From: a bacterium
GTDB taxonomy: Bacteria; Actinomycetota; Thermoleophilia; Solirubrobacterales; 70-9
Direction: 5' to 3'
Length of the DNA: 11,055 nucleotides
Assembly (NCBI GenBank): GCA_002919115.1
Contig: PKER01000362.1
Coordinates: 1 to 11,055, forward strand
The position numbers were made by a program, and so were the translations under genes. How positions within the stretch are numbered: the first letter of the stretch is position 1; each line of letters begins with the position of its first letter. The notes below the pieces were generated by a model that was not told the origin of the DNA, ran no database searches, and saw only the letters and a list, made by a program, of their open reading frames with translations. Positions 1 through 6,919 of this stretch are shown here, piece by piece.

Positions 1-1994
1 GCCCCCCGCGGGAGCCGCTCGCGCCGGCGCTCGGCGCGCAGCCGCTCGGTGCCCTCGGCGTCCACCTCGCCGTCCTCGGTGAGCGCGACGCAGTACTCCT
101 CGCGCGCCGCCCGCGCCGAGGTGCGCCCCTCGCGCACGTCGCGCGCGACGAGCTGCGGGTCGCGGTCGAGCGAGTCGCCGTAGCCGCCGCCGTCGCCGGA
201 GACCGCGGTGAACATGTCATAGGGTCGCATCGGCTCGGTCGCCTTGTTCGAGCCGTGGTGCACCTTCCACTCGCCCCCGACGCGCTGGGCGAACTCGGGG
301 TTCGCCGGGTCCGGACCCTCGCCGGCGGGCAGCGGCTTGCCCTCCTCGATCAGCTCGCGGAGGTTCGTGTTCTTGCCGGTCCACATATACAGCGTGGCCG
401 CCGGCAGGCCGCCCATCAGCCCCGGCGAGGGGTAGATCGGCACCGACCCGAACGAGCCCACCTCGATGTCGGTGGTGTTGTTCAGCATGTAGACGGACTG
501 GATGCCGTTGCCGCCGCGGAACTTGCCCGCGCCGCCGCCGTCCATCCGCATCTCGCGCGCGAGGTAGATCGAGGGCAGCATCTGCTCCCAGATCTCGGCG
601 TCGCCCATGTCGCCCTCGGGGTTGAACTCGACGCCCGAGGTGTCGAGCCCGTCGTGGACCGCGGTCGCGGGCATCCCGGCCGCGCCGAACTCCATGTTGT
701 GCGCGCCGAAGGAGCGCCCGTACTGGTCGGTGCCGCCCGCCGTGTAGCCCGAGGACAGCGCGCTGGTCGCGTGCACCTCCTCGCGGTAGCCCGCGGCGTA
801 GTAGGCGCGCGAGAGCGCCTGGCCGACCGCGAGGCCCGCGCCGTAGGCCGGCCCCCACAGCGTCGTCGGATAGAGGATCGAGTCGGGGTTGCAGCAGGTC
901 CCGACCGGCACCTCCATCGTCGCTGCGAGCAGCGTGCCCTCGTTGTGCTTGGAGTCGTAGAGCACGTGCTGGATGAGGCCGTTCATGACCAAGCCCTCCA
1001 GGCACGAGAGCGAGCCCTGGAACGGCTGCCAGAAGTTCGACGAGAGCCCGTCGAAGCTCAGGTGGATCGAGCCGTCCTCGCGCACGGTGAGCTCGACCGG
1101 CGCGTGCAGCAGGCGCTCCTCGCCGGGGATCGGGCTGCCGCGCCAGGCCACCTCGCGGTAGGTGCCGGGCGCGAGCACCGAGGCGATCTTGCGCTTCGCC
1201 GCGCGCAGCGAGTCCTCGATGAACTCCTCGCCCGCGCGCTTGAAGTACTCAAGGCCGAACTCCTCGACGAGCTCGAGCACCGCGTCGCGGATCATGAGCG
1301 CGCCGGTCACCTTGGCGCGGTTGTCGGTGAGCCAGTAGACCGGCGTGCGCGTCGAGCGCTCCACCAGGATCTCCATGTCCGGGCGCAGCTCGTCGTTCTC
1401 GCCGATCTTCACGCAGGGCAGATAGAGCCCCTCGTGGAAGCGGGTCGTGAAGTAGGAGTCGAACCCGCCCGGCGCGGTCGCGCCCACCTCCGGCACGTGC
1501 GTGAGGCCCGCGCTCCAGCCGATCAGCTCGTCGCCCGCGTAGATCGGCGTCACGATCATCTGGTCGAGCGCGTGCGCGCCGCCGATGTGCGGGTCGTTGT
1601 TGAAGTAGAGATCGCCGGGCTTAAAGCCCATCTTCTCCTCGTAGTCGTTGGCGATCATCCACTTGATCATCCGGCTGATCGTGTGCACGTGGACGATCAG
1701 GCCGTGCGAGAGGCACACCGCGTCGCCCTCAGGCGTGTACAGGCCGAAGATCAGCTCGCCCAGCTCGCGGGTCATCGGCGAGGCGGAGACGAGGCGCGCC
1801 ACCTCGTGCGCGTTCGCCACCACCTGGCTCAGCTTCGTGTAGAGGAGCTCGAAGCGGATCGGGTCCTCCTCCCACAGCGTGAGCTCGTCGACGTAGCTGC
1901 CCGTGCGGGCGAAGCGCTCGGTGCGCTCCTCCAGCCGGCGCTTGAGCTGAAACGGCGCCTGGGTCTGCTCGGGGGTCAAGGTCTGGGCCTCCAT
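1..1994 (-). CDS. Acetone-carboxylase alpha-like (AcxB/HyuB family) subunit, partial, 3' end beyond left edge
   Basis: This reading frame stays open for 664 codons to the left edge, so the C-terminus is missing. The family (hydantoinase B/oxoprolinase) pairs with an HyuA-type subunit; acetone carboxylase alpha subunits carry the metal centre and join bicarbonate to a ketone using ATP. Visible signs are a metal-site-like block NND (about 132-134), H141, D144 and H166, then NPEGDMGDAEIWE, GLMGGLPAA, a KNTNLRELI block, and GGGYGDSLDRDP near the visible end. The last is typical of the family C-terminal region. Simple HyuB/N-methylhydantoinase B proteins are usually about 520-590 residues; this one is already longer, as in AcxB (about 770). 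The start overlaps the upstream acxA-like stop codon, so the two are co-translated. ATG at 1994 has AAGGAGG 4 nt upstream; an adjacent ATG at 1997 is possible but lies only 1 nt from that site. Family assignment is firm; acetone versus another ketone (for example acetophenone-type) is inferred. Confidence 0.88.
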   Translation of the reverse strand, partial: MEAQTLTPEQTQAPFQLKRRLEERTERFARTGSYVDELTLWEEDPIRFELLYTKLSQVVANAHEVARLVSASPMTRELGELIFGLYTPEGDAVCLSHGLIVHVHTISRMIKWMIANDYEEKMGFKPGDLYFNNDPHIGGAHALDQMIVTPIYAGDELIGWSAGLTHVPEVGATAPGGFDSYFTTRFHEGLYLPCVKIGENDELRPDMEILVERSTRTPVYWLTDNRAKVTGALMIRDAVLELVEEFGLEYFKRAGEEFIEDSLRAAKRKIASVLAPGTYREVAWRGSPIPGEERLLHAPVELTVREDGSIHLSFDGLSSNFWQPFQGSLSCLEGLVMNGLIQHVLYDSKHNEGTLLAATMEVPVGTCCNPDSILYPTTLWGPAYGAGLAVGQALSRAYYAAGYREEVHATSALSSGYTAGGTDQYGRSFGAHNMEFGAAGMPATAVHDGLDTSGVEFNPEGDMGDAEIWEQMLPSIYLAREMRMDGGGAGKFRGGNGIQSVYMLNNTTDIEVGSFGSVPIYPSPGLMGGLPAATLYMWTGKNTNLRELIEEGKPLPAGEGPDPANPEFAQRVGGEWKVHHGSNKATEPMRPYDMFTAVSGDGGGYGDSLDRDPQLVARDVREGRTSARAAREEYCVALTEDGEVDAEGTERLRAERRRERLPRG

Positions 1995-4150
1995 CATGCC
2001 TCCTTACCGGTGCCGGGCTGGACGCTCATCCACACGCTTCGGTACTCGTCGATCCAGATCTCGCGCCCCGGCGGCACGAGGATCGTGGTGTAGGCGTTCT
2101 CGATCACGGCCGGGCCGTCGATGCGGTTGCCGGGCTGGAGCTCGTCGAGCCCCAGGACCGGCATGTCGTGCCACTCGCCGTCGAAGTAGGCGGGGCGAGT
2201 GCCGCGTCTCGCCTCGTCCGGCGGCGTCTCGGAGACCAGCTCGAACCGCGGCAGCTTCGGGCGGATCTTCGGGGCGGTGACCACCAACCCCACCTCGAAG
2301 ATGTCGTAGCCCGCCTGCGGGTAGCGCGCCGCGCGCGAGTAGGTCTGCGCGTACTGGTCCTCGAAGGCGTCGATCAGCGCCTGCCAGTCGGCGATCGTCT
2401 CGATGCGCTCGACCGGCGAGGTCACCTCGAGATCGTTGAGCTGGCGGCCGTAGCGCAGCATCGCGAGCCGGCGGAAGGTGAGCTCTGCGGGGTCGAAGCC
2501 CTCCGCCTCCATCTGCTCGCGGCCCTGCTCGACCAGACGGTCCCAGGTCTCGGTGATCCGCCTGCCGACCTCGAGCACATCGTCGTCGCTCGCGCCCGGG
2601 CCCACGACCAGGTTCAGCGAGTGCGTGTAGCGGTGCTCGTAGTCGGCGGCGGAGGCGCCGAAGGCGGAGAACACCGAGGAGTACGGGAACATGAGGATCC
2701 CCGCCAAGGGCACGCCGTCGGTGTAGCCCGCGACGTGCCCCGGGCCGCCGCCGCCGAAGGCGAGCACGTGGTATTCGGAGATGTCGAACCCGCGCGAGAC
2801 CACGAGGCCGTGGATCGACTCGCGCATGCGGGTGTCGATGATGCGGCGGATCCCCGCGGCCGCCTCCTCGACGGAGAGGCCGAGGGGATCCGCGATCTTC
2901 TCCTGCAACGCACGCCGCGCGGCCTCGGTGTCGAGCTCCATCTGCCCGCCCGCGAAGCCGTGCGGGTTGAGGTAGCCGAGCACGAGGTTCGCGTCGGTCA
3001 CCGTGGGCTCGGTCCCGCCACGCCGGTAGCAGACCGGGCCCGGGTCGGCGCCCGCCGACTCGTGGCCTACGACGAGGCGGCCGGTGAGCGGGTCGAGCCC
3101 CGCCATCGTCCCGCCGCCCGCGCCGATCGAGATCACCTCGGCGATCGGCACGCCGAGCACGAAGCGCCCGACGGTCGGCTCGCGGTTGACCGCGACCTTG
3201 CCGTTGGTGATCAGCCCGAGGTCGAACGAGGTACCGCCGACGTCGGTGGTGATGATGTTGCGAAAGCCGTAGAGCTCGCCCACGAAGCGGCCGCCGACCA
3301 GGCCGCCCACCGGGCCGGACTGGATCGTGTCGACCACCTTCACGGTGCGTGCCGGGGCGAGCCCGCCGGCCGACTGCATCACTTGTAGCTCCCCTTCGAA
3401 GCCGTTGGAGGCGAGCTCGGACTCGAGGTTCGCGAAGGCGCGCCGCACCAGCGGGCCCGCGTAGGCCTCGAACACCGCCGCGTTCGCACGCGGCAGCTCG
3501 CGGATCACCGGGGAGACCTCGTGCGTCGTCACGACCGCCGCGTCCGAGCCGCGCTCGGCGATCACCTCGCGGGCGATCTCGGCGGCGCGCGCCTCGTGCG
3601 AGTCGTTGAGGAACGACCACAGGAAGCAGATCACGATCGCGTCGGCGCCCATGTCGAGCAGCTCGCCGACCGCCTCGCGCGCCTCGTCCTCGTACAGCGG
3701 GATCTGCTCCGCACCGAGGCAGTCGATGCGCTCGGTCACCCCGCGCACGCGCTCATAGGGGATGAGCGGCTCGAGCATCCGGTGGGTGACCGGGTGGATG
3801 CGGGCCGGCCGGTCGAGCTCGGTCCAGCTCTGCTTGCCGCGGCCCATCACCAGCAGGTGCTCGAAGCCGCGGGTGACGATGAGCCCGGGCTTGCCGCCGC
3901 GCCGGGTGAGCACGGTGTTGAGCGCGATCGTCGCCCCGTACCCGAGCACGCGGAGCGCCGACAGCGTCTGCTGCACCGGCAGCCCCATCTCGTCCGACGC
4001 GCGCTCGATCGCGCGGAAGAAACCCTTGGAGACGTCGCTGGGCGTACTCGGAGCCTTTGCCGTAACGAAGTTCCCGTCCGCGTCCACGAGGAACGCGTCG
4101 GTGAACGTCCCGCCGACGTCGATGTAGCAAAGCTCCGGCGTGCGGCTCAT
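1994..4150 (-). CDS. Acetone-carboxylase beta-like (AcxA/HyuA family) ATP-binding subunit
   Basis: This 718-residue protein is the ASKHA-fold (actin-like) ATPase subunit of a hydantoinase/oxoprolinase-type enzyme; in acetone carboxylase the equivalent subunit activates bicarbonate and the substrate with ATP. It shows DVGGTFTD at 11-18 (phosphate loop 1), TTDVGGTSFD at 301-310 (phosphate loop 2), SIGAGGGT at 341-348, AGADPGPVCY at 366-375 and FGGGGP at 465-470. The C-terminal third has RYGRQLNDLEVTSP, a DWQALIDAFEDQYAQTYSRAARYPQAGY-like region and a NRIDGPAVIE block, which resemble remembered AcxA sequence better than 5-oxoprolinase. Length matches AcxA (about 717). An upstream ATG at 4222 would add 24 residues, but ATG at 4150 is preferred. 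It has GGAGGAG just upstream, its protein begins close to the first phosphate loop as usual, and the promoter and operator lie between 4198 and 4250. It is first in an operon with the AcxB-like gene. A hydantoinase or lactamase role is the main alternative. Confidence 0.9.
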   Translation of the reverse strand: MSRTPELCYIDVGGTFTDAFLVDADGNFVTAKAPSTPSDVSKGFFRAIERASDEMGLPVQQTLSALRVLGYGATIALNTVLTRRGGKPGLIVTRGFEHLLVMGRGKQSWTELDRPARIHPVTHRMLEPLIPYERVRGVTERIDCLGAEQIPLYEDEAREAVGELLDMGADAIVICFLWSFLNDSHEARAAEIAREVIAERGSDAAVVTTHEVSPVIRELPRANAAVFEAYAGPLVRRAFANLESELASNGFEGELQVMQSAGGLAPARTVKVVDTIQSGPVGGLVGGRFVGELYGFRNIITTDVGGTSFDLGLITNGKVAVNREPTVGRFVLGVPIAEVISIGAGGGTMAGLDPLTGRLVVGHESAGADPGPVCYRRGGTEPTVTDANLVLGYLNPHGFAGGQMELDTEAARRALQEKIADPLGLSVEEAAAGIRRIIDTRMRESIHGLVVSRGFDISEYHVLAFGGGGPGHVAGYTDGVPLAGILMFPYSSVFSAFGASAADYEHRYTHSLNLVVGPGASDDDVLEVGRRITETWDRLVEQGREQMEAEGFDPAELTFRRLAMLRYGRQLNDLEVTSPVERIETIADWQALIDAFEDQYAQTYSRAARYPQAGYDIFEVGLVVTAPKIRPKLPRFELVSETPPDEARRGTRPAYFDGEWHDMPVLGLDELQPGNRIDGPAVIENAYTTILVPPGREIWIDEYRSVWMSVQPGTGKEA
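1999..2005 (-). promoter_or_regulatory. Shine-Dalgarno AAGGAGG for the acxB-like gene
   Basis: Read on the minus strand, AAGGAGG is followed by C and then two consecutive ATG codons (1997-1995 and 1994-1992). It lies inside the last codons of the upstream gene, whose TGA stop is at 1996-1994. The second ATG has the more workable spacing (4 nt), which decides the start chosen here. Confidence 0.75.
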
Positions 4151-4190
4151 CTCTCCTCCGATACCTCCTCCGCCATCCAGGCGCTCAAAG

Positions 4191-4219
4191 TTGACGCACG
4201 AACGATCGTTAGGTACGGT
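4191..4219 (+). promoter_or_regulatory. Predicted divergent promoter toward tetR
   Basis: On the plus strand TTGACG (4191-4196) is followed after 17 nt by TACGGT (4214-4219). The operator-like palindrome 4198-4213 fills almost the whole spacer. The -10 hexamer of this promoter and that of the opposite promoter form the inverted repeat TACGGTCACCGTA (4214-4226). A transcript from here would have a leader of about 114 nt before tetR. A nearer -10-like TATCCT at 4295-4300 lacks a convincing -35, so the true tetR start is uncertain. Confidence 0.45.
4198..4213. promoter_or_regulatory. Operator-like palindrome at the divergent promoters (site 1)
   Basis: The sequence ACGAACGATCGTTAGG contains the perfect 10-bp palindrome AACGATCGTT. 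It has the same layout as site 2 (4315-4330): a right arm CGTTAGG identical in both sites, a 2-nt spacer, and a left arm matching at five of seven positions. It sits just downstream of the acx -10 and inside the spacer of the plus-strand promoter, so a bound protein would block both. The likely binder is the adjacent TetR-family regulator, by inference from position and shared motif. Confidence 0.65.
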
Positions 4220-4220
4220 C

Positions 4221-4250
4221 ACCGTAGCAATGTTCGCGAGTGGGCGTCAA
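4221..4250 (-). promoter_or_regulatory. Predicted sigma70-type promoter for the acxA-acxB operon
   Basis: On the minus strand TTGACG (4250-4245) is followed after 18 nt by TACGGT (4226-4221). This is a good -35 and an acceptable -10 for a housekeeping sigma factor in a GC-rich bacterium. The predicted transcription start would fall near 4214, inside or beside the operator-like palindrome at 4198-4213, giving a leader of about 64 nt before ATG 4150. The prediction rests on sequence alone. Confidence 0.55.
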
Positions 4251-4314
4251 CCCCACGGGGAACCGGAGAACCGGGAGCGTGAGTACCCCAGCGGTATCCT
4301 GCGGCGCGTCCGTC

Positions 4315-4330
4315 CCTAACGAACGTTAGG
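4315..4330. promoter_or_regulatory. Operator-like palindrome overlapping the tetR leader (site 2)
   Basis: CCTAACGAACGTTAGG is two perfect 7-bp arms separated by AA. It ends 9 nt before the tetR start codon, and its right end overlaps the tetR Shine-Dalgarno (AGGAG, 4328-4332). Short symmetric sites just before their own gene are typical of TetR-family autorepressors. The same arm recurs at 4207-4213 near the opposite promoter, supporting one regulator for both directions. Confidence 0.7.
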
Positions 4331-4339
4331 AGCCAACAA

Positions 4340-5008
4340 ATGGAGAGCTCAAACCAACGACCGAGCACCCTGGAGCGCCTGGAAGAGGTCGCGCTTGAGC
4401 TGTTCACGAAGCGCGGCTTCCACGCCACGTCGATGCGCAACGTCGCCGACAAGGTCCAGGTGCGCCCGGCGTCGCTGTACCACTGGTTCCCGTCAAAGCA
4501 GGCGCTGCTGCAGTCGATCATGCGCCGCTTCCTCGAGGGTCTCACCCGCGAGGTCACGCGCGCGATCGACCGCCACTCGTCGCCCGTCAGCCGGCTCGCC
4601 GCCGCGGTCTGGGTGCACGTCGTCTACCACGGCACCCACCGCCGGGCCGCGTTCGTCTCCGACACGGAGGTGCGCGCGCTCGAGGGCGAGGACGCCGAGA
4701 CGATCATGCGGATGCGCGACTCCTACGAGGAGATCTTCCGCCAGATCATCGCCGACGGGATCGAGAGCGGCGACTTCGAGGTCCGCGACGAGCGCGTCGC
4801 GACCTACGCGATCCTGCTGCAGTGCACCGGCGTGGCGCTGTGGTTCCGCCCGGACGGGCCCCTCACGCTCCCCGAGATCGCCGAGATGCACGTGGAGATC
4901 GTCCTGAACTCGCTGCGCGTCGACGTGCCCGTCGGCGGCGCGGCCCAGATCCTCGGCGAGCGTCCCGAGATCGGCGCCCCACCCGAGCTTGAAGTGAACC
5001 GGACCTAG
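4340..5008 (+). CDS. TetR/AcrR-family transcriptional regulator
   Basis: This 222-residue protein has the size and layout of a TetR-family repressor. The N-terminal DNA-binding domain spans about residues 10-60, with the helix-turn-helix around 26-52 (TSMRNVADKV, then the recognition region RPASLYHWFPSK). The C-terminal ligand domain contains ALWFRPDGPLTLPEIA at about 172-187, which recalls the KstR2/FadR-like subgroup that often senses acyl-CoA esters; this is a resemblance, not proof of ligand. ATG at 4340 is preceded by AGGAG at 7 nt, and the Shine-Dalgarno overlaps an operator-like palindrome, implying autorepression. It is divergent from the carboxylase genes and is followed after 21 nt by the glutamine-synthetase-like gene, so it probably controls both arms of the cluster. 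The tail after about residue 200 (ending ELEVNRT) is probably flexible. Confidence 0.92.
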   Translation: MESSNQRPSTLERLEEVALELFTKRGFHATSMRNVADKVQVRPASLYHWFPSKQALLQSIMRRFLEGLTREVTRAIDRHSSPVSRLAAAVWVHVVYHGTHRRAAFVSDTEVRALEGEDAETIMRMRDSYEEIFRQIIADGIESGDFEVRDERVATYAILLQCTGVALWFRPDGPLTLPEIAEMHVEIVLNSLRVDVPVGGAAQILGERPEIGAPPELEVNRT

Positions 5009-5029
5009 AGCCCAGCAAGGAGGAGGAGA

Positions 5030-6439
5030 GTGAGCGAGACGTCGGTGCGCGAGGCGAGCCGGGAGGGCATGACGCCCGAGCAGGCCGCGGCCTTCTGCGA
5101 GGAGCGCGGGATCGAGACCCTGATCGTGGGCGCCTCGGACACCCACGGGATCATGCGCGGCAAGCGCGTGCCCGCTCGCCAGATCGCGAGCGCGCTCGGC
5201 CACGGCGTGAACCTCTGCGACGTCCTGTTCGTGATCGACGTCGCCGAGGTCGACCTGGTGCCGAAGCCGGAGAACGCGAGCACCTACTTCCCCACCGAGC
5301 GCAACGGCTACCCGGACATCCACGCCGTGCCGGACCTCTCCACGCTGCGCGAGGTCCCCTGGCACGAGCGCACCGCGCTGGTGCTCGCCGACTTCAAGCT
5401 GCCGTCGGGCGAGGACGTGCCGATCGCGCCGCGCACCGTCCTGCGCCGGCTGGTCGAGCGCTACCGCGCGCTCGGGCTCGAGCCGATGGTGGGCGTCGAG
5501 CTCGAGTTCTACGTGCTGCGCGAGACCGAGGAGACCCTGCGCCACAAGCGCCCGGCCGACCTCGTCCCGCTCGCCCTGCGGCCCTCCACCTACGGCGTCG
5601 TGAAGGCCTCGAGCCAGGAGGAGTTCGCAAGCGCGGTGCGCGAGGCGATGGGCCGCTTCGACGTGCCGCTCGAGGCCTGCAACGCCGAGACCGGGCCCGG
5701 CCAGTTCGAGATCAACCTGCGCTACGCGCCGGCGGTGGAGGCGGCCGACCACGCGTTTTTGTTCAAGTCGGCGGTCAAGGAGATCGCGAACAAGCAGGGG
5801 CTCACCGCGACCTTCATGGCGAAGCCCCACCCCGAGTGGGCGGGCAACTCCGGGCACGTGCACATGAGCGTGCTCGACGCCGACGGGAACAACGCCTTCG
5901 CCGGCGAGGGCGACGCGGGCTCCGACACGATGGCGGCGGCGTGCGCGGGGATCCTCGCGACGCTGCGCGAGTTCACCGCGTTCAACGCGCCCACCGTCAA
6001 CTCTTACCGCCGCTACCACCCGTACTCGTGGGCGGGAACCACCGCGACCTGGGGCGTCGACAACCGCTCCGTCGCGGTGCGGGCGGTGCACGAGAGCGCA
6101 CCCGCCACCCGGCTTGAGCATCGCCAGGGAGGCGGCGACGCCAACCCGTACGTGGCGGTCGCCGCGATGCTCGCCGGGGCGCTCTACGGCATCGAGAACG
6201 GGCTGCGCCCGCCGGCGCCGCGCACCGACGACGTCTACGCGCTGCCGCCGGGCGAGGTGGAGGCGATGCCGAGCTCGCTCGCCGACGCGGTGCGCGAGCT
6301 CGAGCGCAGCGAGATCGCGCGCGAGTACCTGGGGGAGGACTTCGTCGAGCACTACGTGGCGATGAAGCGGGGCGAGGCCGAGGCGGCGGCGCTCGCCGTG
6401 ACCGACTGGGAGATCGAGCGCTACCTCGAGGCGCTCTAG
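5030..6439 (+). CDS. Glutamine-synthetase-family protein, probable gamma-glutamyl-amine ligase
   Basis: This 469-residue protein belongs to the glutamine synthetase fold, but to the branch that includes PuuA (glutamate-putrescine ligase), gamma-glutamylmethylamide synthetase and IpuC (isopropylamine). These enzymes join glutamate to an amine using ATP. The beta-grasp N-terminal domain is about residues 15-125 and the catalytic domain about 130-469. Metal and substrate residues appear intact: E157 and E159 in VELEF, E220 and E227 around TGPGQFE, H276 and H278 in GHVHMS, the NSYRR block at 324-328, NRS at 345-347 with R351, and R361/R365 in RLEHR followed by DANPY. The GTG start at 5030 has AAGGAGG 6 nt upstream. 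The gene lies 21 nt after tetR and 18 nt before the ammonia-lyase-like gene. True glutamine synthetase is less likely because of the cluster context and sequence type. The amine substrate cannot be read from the sequence. Confidence 0.87.
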   Translation: MSETSVREASREGMTPEQAAAFCEERGIETLIVGASDTHGIMRGKRVPARQIASALGHGVNLCDVLFVIDVAEVDLVPKPENASTYFPTERNGYPDIHAVPDLSTLREVPWHERTALVLADFKLPSGEDVPIAPRTVLRRLVERYRALGLEPMVGVELEFYVLRETEETLRHKRPADLVPLALRPSTYGVVKASSQEEFASAVREAMGRFDVPLEACNAETGPGQFEINLRYAPAVEAADHAFLFKSAVKEIANKQGLTATFMAKPHPEWAGNSGHVHMSVLDADGNNAFAGEGDAGSDTMAAACAGILATLREFTAFNAPTVNSYRRYHPYSWAGTTATWGVDNRSVAVRAVHESAPATRLEHRQGGGDANPYVAVAAMLAGALYGIENGLRPPAPRTDDVYALPPGEVEAMPSSLADAVRELERSEIAREYLGEDFVEHYVAMKRGEAEAAALAVTDWEIERYLEAL

Positions 6440-6457
6440 GAAGCGAGGAGGACGTTG

Positions 6458-6874
6458 ATGGCGACGAACGGCGAGGGAGCGCTCGAGGCGAAGCTGCGCG
6501 TCCGCATGGCGCCGGCCGACGCGCGCTACGCGGGCGGGCTGATCGACGGCGCCGCGATCACCGCGCTCTTCGGCGATCTGGCGACCGAGCTCTCGATCCG
6601 CTACGACGGCGACGAGGGCCTCTTCCGCGCCTACGAGGAGATCGAGTTCCTGGTCCCGGTGGGCGTGGGCGACTACATCGAGGCGCGCGCCCGGCTGCTC
6701 GAGGCCGGCAACACCTCGCGCCGGATCGAGTTCGAGGCCTACAAGCAGATCACGCCCGCGCCGGAGCACGGCCCGACCGCCGCCGAGGTGCTCGACGAGC
6801 CGATCCTCGTCGCGCGCGCGGTGGGCACGGTGGTGGTGCCGGCCGACCGGCAGCGCCTGCAGCGCGCGCGCTGA
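6458..6874 (+). CDS. kal: 3-aminobutyryl-CoA / beta-alanyl-CoA ammonia-lyase-like hotdog protein (Kal/Acl family)
   Basis: This 138-residue protein looks like a single hotdog domain. Its pattern matches, from memory, the Kal protein of lysine fermentation and the Acl protein of Clostridium propionicum: an N-terminal DARYAGGLIDGA (21-32), FGDLATELSIRYDGDEGLF (38-56), IEFLVPVGVGDYIEA (62-76), and GNTSRRIEFEAYK (84-96). Those enzymes remove ammonia from a 3-aminoacyl-CoA to give an enoyl-CoA, or run in reverse. Length fits the family (about 130-145). The remembered family signature is DAHYxGNLV; here the His is Arg and the Asn is Gly, so substrate or activity may differ. ATG 6458 has GAGGAGG at 6 nt; a TTG at 6455 is less suitable. 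It is translated 18 nt after the GS-like gene and is followed after 45 nt by a 3-hydroxyacyl-CoA dehydrogenase, a logical next step after hydration of the enoyl-CoA. Generic MaoC-like or thioesterase function is the alternative. Confidence 0.75.
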   Translation: MATNGEGALEAKLRVRMAPADARYAGGLIDGAAITALFGDLATELSIRYDGDEGLFRAYEEIEFLVPVGVGDYIEARARLLEAGNTSRRIEFEAYKQITPAPEHGPTAAEVLDEPILVARAVGTVVVPADRQRLQRAR

Positions 6875-6919
6875 AATACGCCGGGACCGGCAGACCCGCG
6901 AGACGGCAAGGAGGACGCG

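Noticed and set aside
255..2093. A 612-codon plus-strand frame opposite the AcxB-like gene.
   Set aside because: The translation shows no family motif and is Arg/His/Ala/Val-rich. The minus-strand frame encodes a clear HyuB/AcxB protein.
1..4150. Annotation as N-methylhydantoinase or 5-oxoprolinase.
   Set aside because: It is the same superfamily, but the subunit lengths and several blocks resemble acetone carboxylase. It is kept as an alternative and not used as the main call.
4151..4222. An upstream start for the AcxA-like protein at ATG 4222, adding 24 residues.
   Set aside because: The extra residues precede the normal family N-terminus, no good ribosome binding site was seen for it, and it would place the operator inside the gene and the start codon within the predicted -10. 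ATG 4150 has a strong Shine-Dalgarno.
6455..6457. A TTG start for the Kal-like protein.
   Set aside because: The next codon is ATG at 6458, with better spacing (6 nt) from GAGGAGG.
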